Shown here: in pieces, positions 11,543 through 23,718 of the stretch | How positions within the stretch are numbered: position 1 is the stretch's first letter | Layout of the letters: each line of letters starts with the position of its first letter | Source: Tupaia tana | Lineage: Eukaryota > Chordata > Mammalia > Scandentia > Tupaiidae | Length of the DNA: 64,000 bases | Assembly: GCA_026018925.1 (NCBI GenBank) | Contig: JAKSZU010000219.1 | Coordinates: forward strand, 248,001 to 312,000 | Direction of reading: 5' to 3' | Program-made: the position numbers and the translations under genes | Notes under the pieces: model-generated | What the model was told of the DNA's origin: nothing | The model's input: only the letters and a program-made list of their open reading frames with translations | Database searches by the model: none

Positions 11543-13732
11543 GTGTCTCTGAGGTCTCTGTCTCTCTCTGCACCTGTCTCTTCATTTTTTTGTTAATTTT
11601 CCCTTTTTCCGATTTTTTTAAAGGTAGAATTCCTCTCTGGCTCTCAGCTCCATCTTTTGTTTTGTTAATAAGCCCTTCTGCTCCTTTCTCCCAGGCAGGA
11701 GAGTTGAGCCATTCTCTGAGAAGTTTCCACATGGATACTGGGAACTAGATATTTCAGGACACAGGCGAAATGAAGATTTTCTACTCATAATTCAGCCTCC
11801 AGCAAGCAAAGCTAGTGTGGTAGGGAGCCCCTCTGGCCTTCTATCCCTGTCTCTGTGTCTATGAGGTCTCTGTCTCTCTCTGCTCCTGTCTCCTCATTTT
11901 TTTTGGTAATTTTTCCTTTTTACGATTTTTTTTAAAGGTAGAATTTCTCTCTGGCTCTCAGCTCCATCTTTTGTTTTGTTAATAAGCCCTTCTGCTCCTT
12001 TATCCCAGGCAGGAGAGTTGAGCCATTCTCTGAGAAGGTTCCACATGGATACTGGGAACTAGATATTTCAGGGCACAGGTGAAATGAAGATTTTCTACTC
12101 ATAATTCAGCCTCCAGCAAGCAAAGCTAGTGTGGTAGGGAGCCCCTCTTGCCTTCTATCCCTGTCTCTGTGTCTCTGAGGTCTCTGTCTCTCTCTGCTCC
12201 TGTCTCCTCATTTTTTTTGGTAATTTTTCCTTTTTACGATTTTTTTAAAGGTAGAATTTCTCTCTGGCTCTCAGCTCCATCTTTTGTTTTGTTAATAAGC
12301 CCTTCTGCTCCTTTCTCCCAGGCAGGAGAGTTGAGCCAGTATCTGAGAAGATTCCACATGGATACTGGGAAATAGATATTTCAGGGCACAGGCGAAAAGA
12401 AGATTTTCTACTCATAATTCAGCCTCCAACAAGCAAAGCTAGTGTGGTAGGGAGCCCCTCTGGCCTTCTATCACTGTCTCTGTGTCTCTGAGGTCTCTGT
12501 CTCTCTCTGCTCCTGTCTCTTCATTGTTTTTGGTAATTTTTACTTTTTACGATTTTTTTAAAGGTAGAATTTCTCTCTGGCTCTCAGCTCCATCTTTTGT
12601 TTTGTTAATAAGCCCTTCTGCTCCTTTCTCCCATGCAGGAGAGTTGAGCCATTCTCTGAGAAGATTCCACATGGATACTGGGAACTAGATATTTCAGGGC
12701 ACAGGCGAAATGAAGATTTTCTACTCATAATTCAGCCTCCAGCAAGCAAAGCTAGTGTGGTAGGGAGCCCCTCTGGCCTTCTATCCCTGTCTCTGTGTCT
12801 CTGAGGTCTCTGTCTCTCTCTGCTCCTGTCTCCTCATTGTTTTTGGTAATTTTTAATTTTTACGATTTTTTTAAAGGTAGAATTTCTCTCTGGCTCTCAG
12901 CTCCATCTTTTGTTTTGTTAATAAGCCCTTCTGCTCCTTTCTCCCATGCAGGAGAGTTGAGCCATTCTCTGAGAAGATTCCACATGGATACTGGGAACTA
13001 GATATTTCAGTGCACAGGCGAAATGAAGATTTTCTATTCATAATTCAGCCTCCAGCAAGCAAAGCTAGTGTGGTAGGGAGCCCCTCTGGCCTTCTGTCCC
13101 TGTCTCTGTGTCTCTGAGGACTCTGTGTCTCTCTGCTCCTGTCTCCTCATTTTTTGTGGTAATTTTTCCTTTTTACGATTTTTTTAAAGGTAGAATTTCT
13201 CTCTGGCTCTCAGCTCCATCTTTTGTTTTGTTAATAAGCCCTTCTGCTTCTTTCTCCCAGGCAGTAGAGTTGAGCCATTCTCTGAGAAGATTCCACATGG
13301 ATACTGGGAACTAGATATTTCACGGCACAGGCGAAATGAAGATTTTCTACTCATAATTCAGCCTCCAGCAAGCAAAGCTAGTGTGGTAGGGAGCCCCTCT
13401 GGCCTTCTATCCCTGTCTCTGTGTCTCTGAGGTCTCTGTCTCTCTCTGCAACTGTCTCCTCATTTTTTTGTTAATTTTCCCTTTTTACGATTTTTTTAAA
13501 GGTAGAATTTCTTTCTGGCTCTCAGCTCCATCTTTTGTTTTGTTAATAAGCCCTTCTGCTCCTTTCTCCCAGGCAGGAGAGTTGAGCCATTCTCTGAGAA
13601 GGTTCCACATGGATACTGGGAACTAGATATTTCAGTGCACAGGCGAAATGAAGATTTTCTACTCATAATTCAGCCTCCAGCAAGCAAAGCTAGTGTGGTA
13701 GGGAGCCCCTCTGGCCTTCTGTCCCTGTCTCT
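11543..13732. repeat. Left-domain monomers including the 33-monomer echo
   Basis: Monomers at 11543 (with an EcoRI-making tagaattcc), 11855 and 12169 (agccagtatctg, gcgaaaagaag) carry private changes. Monomers 12482-13421 are the tcttcattg, catgcagg, cagtag and gcaactg types. From 12795 on, they match 2472 onward at a 10,323-bp offset. Confidence 0.72.
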
Positions 13733-15918
13733 GTGTTTCTGAGGTCTCTGTCTCTCTCTGCTCCTGTCTCCTCATTTTTTGTGGTAATTTTTCCTTTTTA
13801 CGATTTTTTTAAAGGTAGAATTTCTCTCTGGCTCTCAGCTCCATGTTTTGTTTTGTTAATAAGCCCTTCTGCTTCTTTCTCCCAGGCAGGAGAGTTGAGC
13901 CATTCTCTGAGAAGATTCCACATGGATACTGGGAACTAGATATTTCACGGCACAGGCGAAATGAAGATTTTCTACTCATAATTCAGCCTCCAGCAAGCAA
14001 AGCTAGTGTGGTAGGGAGCCCCTCTGGACTTCTATACCTGTTTCTGTGTCTCTGAGGTCTCTGTCTCTCTCTGCACCTGTCTCCTCATTTTTTTGTTAAT
14101 TTTCCATTTTTAACGATTTTTTTAAAGGTAGAATTTCTCTCTGGCTCTCAGCTCCATCTTTTGTTTTGTTAATAAGCCCTTCTGCTCCTTTCTCCCAGGC
14201 AGGAGAGTTGAGCCATTCTCTGAGAAGATTCCACATGGATACTGGGAACTAGATATTTCAGTGCACAGGCGAAATGAAGATTTTCTACTCATAATTCAGC
14301 CTCCAGCAACCAAAGCTAGTGTGGTAGGGAGCCCCTCTGGCCTTCTGTCCCTGTCTCTGTGTCTCTGAGGTCTCTGTCTCTCTCTGCTCCTGTCTCCTCA
14401 ATTTTTTGTGGTAATTTTTCCTTTTTACGATTTTTTTAAAGGTAGAATTTCTCTCTGGCTCTCAGCTCCATCTTTTGTTTTGTTAATAAGCCCTTCTGCT
14501 CCTTTCTCCCAGGCAGGAGAGTTGAGCCATTCTCTGAGAAGATTCCACATGGATACTGGGAACTAGATATTTCAGGGCACAGGCGAAATGAAGATTTTCT
14601 ACTCATAATTCAGCCTCCAGCAAGCAAAGCTAGTGTTTTAGGGAGCCCCTCTGGCCTTCTATCCCTGTCTCTGTGTCTCTGAGGTCTCTGTCTCTCTGCT
14701 CCTGTCTCTTCATGGTTTTTGGTAATTTTTCCTTTTACGATTTTTTTAAAGGTAGAATTTCTCTCTGGCTCTCAGCTCCATCTTTTGTTTTGTTAATAAG
14801 CCCTTCTGCTCCTTTCTCCCATGCAGGAGAGTTGAGCCATTCTCTGAGAAGATTCCATATGGATACTGGGAACTAGATATTTCAGGGCACAGGTGAAATG
14901 AAGATTTTCTACTCATAATTCAGCCTCCAACAAGCAAAGCTAGTGTGGTAGGGAGCCCCTCTGGCCTTCTATCCCTGTCTCTGTGTCTCTGAGGTCTCTG
15001 TCTCTCTCTGCTCCTGTCTCCTCATTGTTTTTGGTAATTTTTACTTTTTACGATTTTTTTAAAGGTAGAATTTCTCTCTGGCTCTCAGCTCCATCTTTTG
15101 TTTTGTTAATAAGCCCTTCTGCTCCTTTCTCCCATGCCGGAGAGTTGAGCCATTCTCTGAGAAGATTCCACATGGATACTGGGAACTAGATATTTCAGGG
15201 CACAGGGAAATGAAGATTTTCTACTCATAATTCAGCCTCCAGCAAGCAAAGCTAGTGTGGTAGGGAGCCCCTCTGGCCTTCTATCCCTGTCTCTGTGTCT
15301 CTGAGGTCTCTGTCTCTCTCTGCTCCTGTCTCCTCATTTTTTTGGTAATTTTTCCTTTTTACGATTTTTTTAAAGGTAGAATTTCTCTCTGGCTCTCAGC
15401 TCCATCTTTTGTTTTGTTAATAAGCCCTTCTGCTCCTTTCTCCCAGGCAGGAGAGTTGAGCCATTCTCTGAGAAGATCCCACATGGATACTGGGAACTAG
15501 ACATTTCAGGGCACAAGCGAAATGAAGATTTCTACTCATAATTCAGCCTCCAGCAAGCAAAGCTAGTGTTTTAGGGAGCCCCTCTGGCCTTCTATCCCTG
15601 TCTCTGTGTCTCTGAGGTCTCTGTCTCTCTCTGCTCCTGTCTCTTCATGGTTTTTGGTAATTTTTCCTTTTTACGATTTTTTTAAAGGTAGAATTTCTCT
15701 CTGGCTCTCAGCTCCATCTTTTGTTTTGTTAATAAGCCCTTCTGCTCCTTTCTCCCATGCAGGATAGTTGAGCCATTCTCTGAGAAGATTCCATATGGAT
15801 ACTTGGAACTAGATATTTCAGGGCACAGGTGAAATGAAGATTTTCTACTCATAATTCAGCCTCCAACAAGCAAAGCTAGTGTGGTAGGGAGCCCCTCTGG
15901 CCTTCTATCCCTGTCTCT

Positions 15919-16217
15919 GTGTCTCTGAGGTCTCTGTCTCTCTCTGCTCCTGTCTCCTCATTGTTTTTGGTAATTTTTACTTTTTACGATTTTTTTAAAG
16001 GTAGAATTTCTCTCCAACTTTTGTTTTGTTAATAAGCCCTTCTGCTCCTTTCTCCCATGCAGGAGAGTTGAGCCATTCTCTGAGAAGATTCCACATGGAT
16101 ACTGGGAACTAGATATTTCAGGGCACAGGGAAATGAAGATTTTCTACTCATAATTCAGCCTCCAGCAAGCAAAGCTAGTGTGGTAGGGAGCCCCTCTGGC
16201 CTTCTATCCCTGTCTCT
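15919..16217. repeat. Monomer with 13-bp net internal deletion (299 bp)
   Basis: Between gtagaatttc and ttgttttgtt this monomer has tctccaactt where others have 23 bases containing ctggctctcagctcc. The net loss is 13 bp. The partner monomer at 21219 is intact. The offset between the two 17-monomer copies changes from 5,300 to 5,313 at this point, so the loss came after the duplication. Confidence 0.93.
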
Positions 16218-17156
16218 GTGTCTCTGAGGTCTCTGTCTCTCTCTGCTCCTGTCTCCTCATTTTTTTGGTAATTTTTCCTTTTTACGATTTTTTTAAAGGT
16301 AGAATTTCTCTCTGGCTCTCAGCTCCATCTTTTGTTTTGTTAATAAGCCCTTCTGCTCCTTTCTCCCAGGCAGGAGAGTTGAGCCATTCTCTGAGAAGAT
16401 CCCACATGGATACTGGGAACTAGACATTTCAGGGCACAAGCGAAATGAAGATTTCTACTCATAATTCAGCCTCCAGCAAGCAAAGCTAGTGTTTTAGGGA
16501 GGCCCTCTGGACTTCTATCCCTGTCTCTGTGTCTCTGAGGTCTCTGTCTCTCTCTGCTCCTGTCTCCCCATTTTTTTGTGGTAATTTTTCCTTTTTACGA
16601 TTTTTTTAAAGGTAGAATTTCTCTCTGGCTCTCAGCTCCATCTTTTGTTTTGTTAATAAGCCCTTCTGCTCCTTTCTCCCAGGCAGGAGAGTTGAGCCAT
16701 TCTCTGAGAAGATTCCACATGGATACTGGGAACTAGATATTTCAGGGCACAGGCGAAATGAAGATTTTCTACTCATAATTCAGCCTCCAGCAAGCAAAGC
16801 TAGTGTGGTAGGGAGCCCCTCTGGCCTTCTATCCCTGTCTCTGTGTCTCTGAGGTCTCTGTCTCTCTCTGCTCCAGTCTCCTCAAATTTTTGTGGTAATT
16901 TTTCCTTTTTACGATTTTTTTAAAGGTAGAATTTCTCTCTGACCCTCAGCTCCATCTTTTGTTTTGTTAATAAGCCCTTCTGCTCCTTTCTCCCAGGCAG
17001 GAGAGTTGAGCCATTCTCTGAGAAGATTCCACATGGATACTGGGAACTAGATATTTCAGGGCACAGGCGAAATGAAGATTTTCTACTCATAATTCAGCCT
17101 CCAGCAAGCAAAGCTAGTGTGGTAGGGAGCCCCTCTGGCCTTCTATCCCTGTCTCT

Positions 17157-18408
17157 GTGTCTCTGAGGTCTCTGTCTCTCTCTGCTCCTGTCTCCTCATT
17201 GTTTTTGGTAATTTTTCCTTTTTACGATTTTTTTAAAGGTAGAATTTCTCTCTGGTTCTCGGCTCCATCTTTTGTTTTGTTAATAAGCCCTTCTGCTCCT
17301 TTCTCCCTGGCAGGAGAGTTGAGCCATTCTCTGAGAAGATTCCACATGGATACTGGGAACTAGATATTTCAGGGCACAGGCGAAATGAAGATTTTCTACT
17401 CATAATTCAGCCTCCAGCAAGCAAAGCTAGTGTGGTAGGGAGCCCCTCTGGCCTTCTATCCCTGTCTCTGTGTCTCTGAGGTCTCTGTCTCTCTCTGCTC
17501 CTGTCTCTTCATTGTTTTTGGTAATTTTTACTTTTTACGATTTTTTTAAAGGTAGAATTTCTCTCTGGCTCTCAGCTCCATCTTTTGTTTTGTTAATAAG
17601 CCCTTCTGCTCCTTTCTCCCATGCAGGAGAGTTGAGCCATTCTCTGAGAAGATCCCACATGGATACTAGGAACTAGATATTTCAGGGCACAGGCGAAATG
17701 AAGATTTTCTACTCATAATTCAGCCTCCAACAAGCAAAGCTAGTGTGGTAGGGAGCCCCTCTGGCCTTCTATCCCTGTCTCTGTGTCTCTGAGGTCTCTG
17801 TCTCTCTCTGCTCCTGTCTCCTCATTGTTTTTGGTAATTTTTCCTTTTTACGATTTTTTTAAAGGTAGAATTTCTCTCTGGTTCTCGGCTCCATCTTTTG
17901 TTTTGTTAATAAGCCCTTCTGCTCCTTTCTCCCTGGCAGGAGAGTTGAGCCATTCTCTGAGAAGATTCCACATGGATACTGGGAACTAGATATTTCAGGG
18001 CACAGGCGAAATGAAGATTTTCTACTCATAATTCAGCCTCCAGCAAGCAAAGCTAGTGTGGTAGGGAGCCCCTCTGGCCTTCTATCCCTGTCTCTGTGTC
18101 TCTGAGGTCTCTGTCTCTCTCTGCTCCTGTCTCTTCATTGTTTTTGGTAATTTTTACTTTTTACGATTTTTTTAAAGGTAGAATTTCTCTCTGGCTCTCA
18201 GCTCCATCTTTTGTTTTGTTAATAAGCCCTTCTGCTCCTTTCTCCCATGCAGGAGAGTTGAGCCATTCTCTGAGAAGATTCCACATGGATACTAGGAACT
18301 AGATATTTCAGGGCACAGGCGAAATGAAGATTTTCTACTCATAATTCAGCCTCCAACAAGCAAAGCTAGTGTGGTAGGGAGCCCCTCTGGCCTTCTATCC
18401 CTGTCTCT
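17157..18408. repeat. Two-monomer (626-bp) tandem duplication
   Basis: The monomers at 17157 and 17470 are repeated at 17783 and 18096. The first type has ggttctcggctcc and ccctggcagg; the second has tcttcattg, catgcagg, actaggaac and ccaacaagc. Copy 2 of the 17-monomer block has this pair only once (22470, 22783). The pair was therefore gained here or lost there after the large duplication. Confidence 0.88.
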
Positions 18409-19033
18409 GTGTCTCTGAGGTCTCTGTCTCTCTCTGCTCCTGTCTCCTCATTTTTTTGGTAATTTTTACTTTTTACGATTTTTTTTAAAGGTAGAATTTC
18501 TCTCTGGCTCTCAGCTCCATCTTTTGTTTTGTTAATAAGCCCTTCTGCTCCTTTCTCCCATGCAGGAGAGTTGAGCCATTCTCTGAGAAGATTCCACATG
18601 GATACTAGGAACTAGATATTTCAGGGCACAGGCGAAATGAAGATTTTCTACTCATAATTCAGCCTCCAGCAAGCAAAGCTAGTGTGGTAGGGAGCCCCTC
18701 TGGCCTTCTATCCCTGTCTCTGTGTCTCTGAGGTCTCTGTCTCTCTCTGCTCCTGTCTCCTCATTGTTTTTGGTAATTTTTACTTTTTACGATTTTTTTA
18801 AAGGTAGAATTTCTCTCTGGCTCTCAGCTCCATCTTTTGTTTTGTTAATAAGCCCTTCTGCTCCTTTCTCCCATGCAGGAGAGTTGAGCCATTCTCTGAG
18901 AAGATTCCACATGGATACTGGGAACTAGATATTTCAGGGCACAGGGAAATGAAGATTTTCTACTCATAATTCAGCCTCCAGCAAGCAAAGCTAGTGTTTT
19001 AGGGAGCCCCTCTCGCCTTCTATCCCTGTCTCT

Positions 19034-22000
19034 GTGTCTCTGAGGTCTCTGTCTCTCTCTGCTCCTGTCTCCTCATTTTTTTGGTAATTTTTCCTTTTTA
19101 CGATTTTTTTAAAGGTAGAATTTCTCTCTGGCTCTCAGCTCCATCTTTTGTTTTGTTAATAAGCCCTTCTGCTTCTTTCTCCCAGGCAGGAGAGTTGAGC
19201 CATTCTCTGAGAAGATTCCACATGGATACTGGGAACTAGATATTTCACGGCACAGGCGAAATGAAGATTTTCTACTCATAATTCAGCCTCCAGCAAGCAA
19301 AGCTAGTGTGGTAGGGAGCCCCTCTGGCCTTCTATACCTGTTTCTGTGTCTCTGAGGTCTCTGTCTCTCTCTGCACCTGTCTCCTCATTTTTTTGTTAAT
19401 TTTCCATTTTTAACGATTTTTTTAAAGGTAGAATTTCTCTCTGGCTCTCAGCTCCATCTTTTGTTTTGTTAATAAGCCCTTCTGCTCCTTTCTCCCAGGC
19501 AGGAGAGTTGAGCCATTCTCTGAGAAGATTCCACATGGATACTGGGAACTAGATATTTCAGTGCACAGGCGAAATGAAGATTTTCTACTCATAATTCAGC
19601 CTCCAGCAACCAAAGCTAGTGTGGTAGGGAGCCCCTCTGGCCTTCTGTCCCTGTCTCTGTGTCTCTGAGGTCTCTGTCTCTCTCTGCTCCTGTCTCCTCA
19701 ATTTTTTGTGGTAATTTTTCCTTTTTACGATTTTTTTAAAGGTAGAATTTCTCTCTGGCTCTCAGCTCCATCTTTTGTTTTGTTAATAAGCCCTTCTGCT
19801 CCTTTCTCCCAGGCAGGAGAGTTGAGCCATTCTCTGAGAAGATTCCACATGGATACTGGGAACTAGATATTTCAGGGCACAGGCGAAATGAAGATTTTCT
19901 ACTCATAATTCAGCCTCCAGCAAGCAAAGCTAGTGTTTTAGGGAGCCCCTCTGGCCTTCTATCCCTGTCTCTGTGTCTCTGAGGTCTCTGTCTCTCTGCT
20001 CCTCTCTCTTCATGGTTTTTGGTAATATTTCCTTTTTACGATTTTTTTAAAGGTAGAATTTCTCTCTGGCTCTCAGCTCCATCTTTTGTTTTGTTAATAA
20101 GCCCTTCTGCTCCTTTCTCCCATGCAGGAGAGTTGAGCCATTCTCTGAGAAGATTCCATATGGATACTGGGAACTAGATATTTCAGGGCACAGGTGAAAT
20201 GAAGATTTTCTACTCATAATTCAGCCTCCAACAAGCAAAGCTAGTGTGGTAGGGAGCCCCTCTGGCCTTCTATCCCTGTCTCTGTGTCTCTGAGGACTCT
20301 GTCTCTCTCTGCTCCTGTCTCCTCATTGTTTTTGGTAATTTTTACTTTTTACGATTTTTTTAAAGGTAGAATTTCTCTCTGGCTCTCAGCTCCATCTTTT
20401 GTTTTGTTAATAAGCCCTTCTGCTCCTTTCTCCCATGCAGGAGAGTTGAGCCATTCTCTGAGAAGATTCCACATGGATACTGGGAACTAGATATTTCAGG
20501 GCACAGGGAAATGAAGATTTTCTACTCATAATTCAGCCTCCAGCAAGCAAAGCTAGTGTGGTAGGGAGCCCCTCTGGCCTTCTATCCCTGTCTCTGTGTC
20601 TCTGAGGTCTCTGTCTCTCTCTGCTCCTGTCTCCTCATTTTTTTGGTAATTTTTCCTTTTTACGATTTTTTTAAAGGTAGAATTTCTCTCTGACTCTCAG
20701 CTCCATCTTTTGTTTTGTTAATAAGCCCTTCTGCTCCTTTCTCCCAGGCAGGAGAGTTGAGCCATTCTCTGAGAAGATCCCACATGGATACTGGGAACTA
20801 GACATTTCAGGGCACAAGCGAAATGAAGATTTCTACTCATAATTCAGCCTCCAGCAAGCAAAGCTAGTGTTTTAGGGAGCCCCTCTGGCCTTCTATCCCT
20901 GTCTCTGTGTCTCTGAGGTCTCTGTCTCTCTCTGCTCCTGTCTCTTCATGGTTTTTGGTAATTTTCCTTTTTACGATTTTTTTAAAGGTAGAATTTCTCT
21001 CTGGCTCTCAGCTCCATCTTTTGTTTTGTTAATAAGCCTTTCTGCTCCTTTCTCCCATGCAGGAGAGTTGAGCCATTCTCTGAGAAGATTCCATATGGAT
21101 ACTTGGAACTAGATATTTCAGGGCACAGGTGAAATGAAGATTTTCTACTCATAATTCAGCCTCCAACAAGCAAAGCTAGTGTGGTAGGGAGCCCCTCTGG
21201 CCTTCTATCCCTGTCTCTGTGTCTCTGAGGTCTCTGTCTCTCTCTGCTCCTGTCTCCTCATTGTTTTTGGTAATTTTTACTTTTTACGATTTTTTTAAAG
21301 GTAGAATTTCTCTCTGGCTCTCAGCTCCATCTTTTGTTTTGTTAATAAGCCCTTCTGCTCCTTTCTCCCATGCAGGAGAGTTGAGCCATTCTCTGAGAAG
21401 ATTCCACATGGATACTGGGAACTAGATATTTCAGGGCACAGGGAAATGAAGATTTTCTACTCATAATTCAGCCTCCAGCAAGCAAAGCTAGTGTGGTAGG
21501 GAGCCCCTCTGGCCTTCTATCCCTGTCTCTGTGTCTCTGAGGTCTCTGTCTCTCTCTGCTCCTGTCTCCTCATTTTTTTGGTAATTTTTCCTTTTTACGA
21601 TTTTTTTAAAGGTAGAATTTCTCTCTGGCTCTCAGCTCCATCTTTTGTTTTGTTAATAAGCCCTTCTGCTCCTTTCTCCCAGGCAGGAGAGTTGAGCCAT
21701 TCTCTGAGAAGATCCCACATGGATACTGGGAACTAGACATTTCAGGGCACAAGCCAAATGAAGATTTCTACTCATAATTCAGCCTCCAGCAAGCAAAGCT
21801 AGTGTTTTAGGGAGCCCCTCTGGACTTCTATCCCTGTCTCTGTGTCTCTGAGGTCTCTGTCTCTCTCTGCTCCTGTCTCCCAATTTTTTTGTGGTAATTT
21901 TTCCTTTTTACGATTTTTTTAAAGGTAGAATTTCTCTCTGGCTCTCAGCTCCATCTTTTGTTTTGTTAATAAGCCCTTCTGCTCCTTTCTCCCAGGCAGG

Positions 22001-23407
22001 AGAGTTGAGCCATTCTCTGAGAAGATTCCACATGGATACTGGGAACTAGATATTTCAGGGCACAGGCGAAATGAAGATTTTCTACTCATAATTCAGCCTC
22101 CAGCAAGCAAAGCTAGTGTGGTAGGGAGCCCCTCTGGCCTTCTATCCCTGTCTCTGTGTCTCTGAGGTCTCTGTCTCTCTCTGCTCCAGTCTCCTCAAAT
22201 TTTTGTGGTAATTTTTCCTTTTTACGATTTTTTTAAAGGTAGAATTTCTCTCTGACCCTCAGCTCCATCTTTTGTTTTGTTAATAAGCCCTTCTGCTCCT
22301 TTCTCCCAGGCAGGAGAGTTGAGCCATTCTCTGAGAAGTTTCCACATGGATACTGGGAAGTAGATATTTCAGGGCACAGGCGAAATGAAGATTTTCTACT
22401 CATAATTCAGCCTCCAGCAAGCAAAGCTAGTGTGGTAGGGAGCCCCTCTGGCCTTCTATCCCTGTCTCTGTGTCTCTGAGGTCTCTGTCTCTCTCTGCTC
22501 CTGTCTCCTCATTGTTTTTGGTAATTTTTCCTTTTTACGATTTTTTTAAAGGTAGAATTTCTCTCTGGTTCTCGGCTCCATCTTTTGTTTTGTTAATAAG
22601 CCCTTCTGCTCCTTTCTCCCTGGCAGGAGAGTTGAGCCATTCTCTGAGAAGATTCCACATGGATACTGGGAACTAGATATTTCAGGGCACAGGCGAAATG
22701 AAGATTTTCTACTCATAATTCAGCCTCCAGCAAGCAAAGCTAGTGTGGTAGGGAGCCCCTCTGGCCTTCTATCCCTGTCTCTGTGTCTCTGAGTTCTCTG
22801 TCTCTCTCTGCTCCTGTCTCTTCATTGTTTTTGGTAATTTTTACTTTTTACGATTTTTTTAAAGGTAGAATTTCTCTCTGGCTCTCAGCTCCATCTTTTG
22901 TTTTGTTAATAAGCCCTTCTGCTCCTTTCTCCCATGCAGGAGAGTTGAGCCATTCTCTGAGAAGATTCCACATGGATACTAGGAACTAGATATTTCAGGG
23001 CACAGGCGAAATGAAGATTTTCTACTCATAATTCAGCCTCCAACAAGCAAAGCTAGTGTGGTAGGGAGCCCCTCTGGCCTTCTATCCCTGTCTCTGTGTC
23101 TCTGAGGTCTCTGTCTCTCTCTGCTCCTGTCTCCTCATTGTTTTTGGTAATTTTTACTTTTTACGATTTTTTTAAAGGTAGAATTTCTCTCTGGCTCTCA
23201 GCTCCATCTTTTGTTTTGTTAATAAGCCCTTCTGCTCCTTTCTCCCATGCAGGAGAGTTGAGCCATTCTCTGAGAAGATTCCACATGGATACTGGGAACT
23301 AGATATTTCAGGGCACAGGGAAATGAAGATTTTCTACTCATAATTCAGCCTCCAGCAAGCAAAGCTAGTGTGGTAGGGAGCCCCTCTGGCCTTCTATCCC
23401 TGTCTCT
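19034..23407. repeat. 17-monomer higher-order repeat, copy 2 (14 monomers kept)
   Basis: Ordered partners of copy 1 run from 19034 through 22783, then jump to 23096, which matches 18722 (cacagggaaatg). Three monomers of copy 1 (17783, 18096, 18409) have no partner. The first monomer looks chimeric: its front half is of the catttttttgg type and its rear half (gcttcttt, cacggcac, tatacctgtttc) is of the 13733 type. Confidence 0.85.
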
Positions 23408-23718
23408 GTGTCTCTGAGGTCTCTGTCTCTCTCTGCTCCTGTCTCCTCATTTTTTTGGTAATTTTTCCTTTTTACGATTTTTTTAAAGGTAGAATTTCTC
23501 TCTGGCTCTCAGCTCCATCTTTTGTTTTGTTAATAAGCCCTTCTGCTCCTTTCTCCCAGGCAGGAGAATTGAGCCATTCTCTGAGAAGATCCCACATGGA
23601 TACTGGGAACTAGACATTTCAGGGCACAAGCGAAATGAAGATTTCTACTCATAATTCAGCCTCCAGCAAGCAAAGCTAGTGTTTTAGGGAGCCCCTCTGG
23701 CCTTCTATCCCTGTCTCT

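Larger units (their letters stand above)
13733..19033. repeat. 17-monomer higher-order repeat (~5.3 kb), copy 1
   Basis: This block has seventeen monomers. Fourteen have ordered partners 5,300-5,313 bp downstream. Private changes shared by both copies support common descent: acttggaac (15801, 21101), ctggacttc (near 16508 and 21832), ctccagtctcc (near 16871 and 22186), and ggttctcggctcc with ccctggcagg (17157, 22470). The block includes two 936-like trimers (14673-16217 and the start of the cassette). A two-monomer duplication at 17783-18408 and the monomer at 18409 have no partner in copy 2. Confidence 0.88.
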
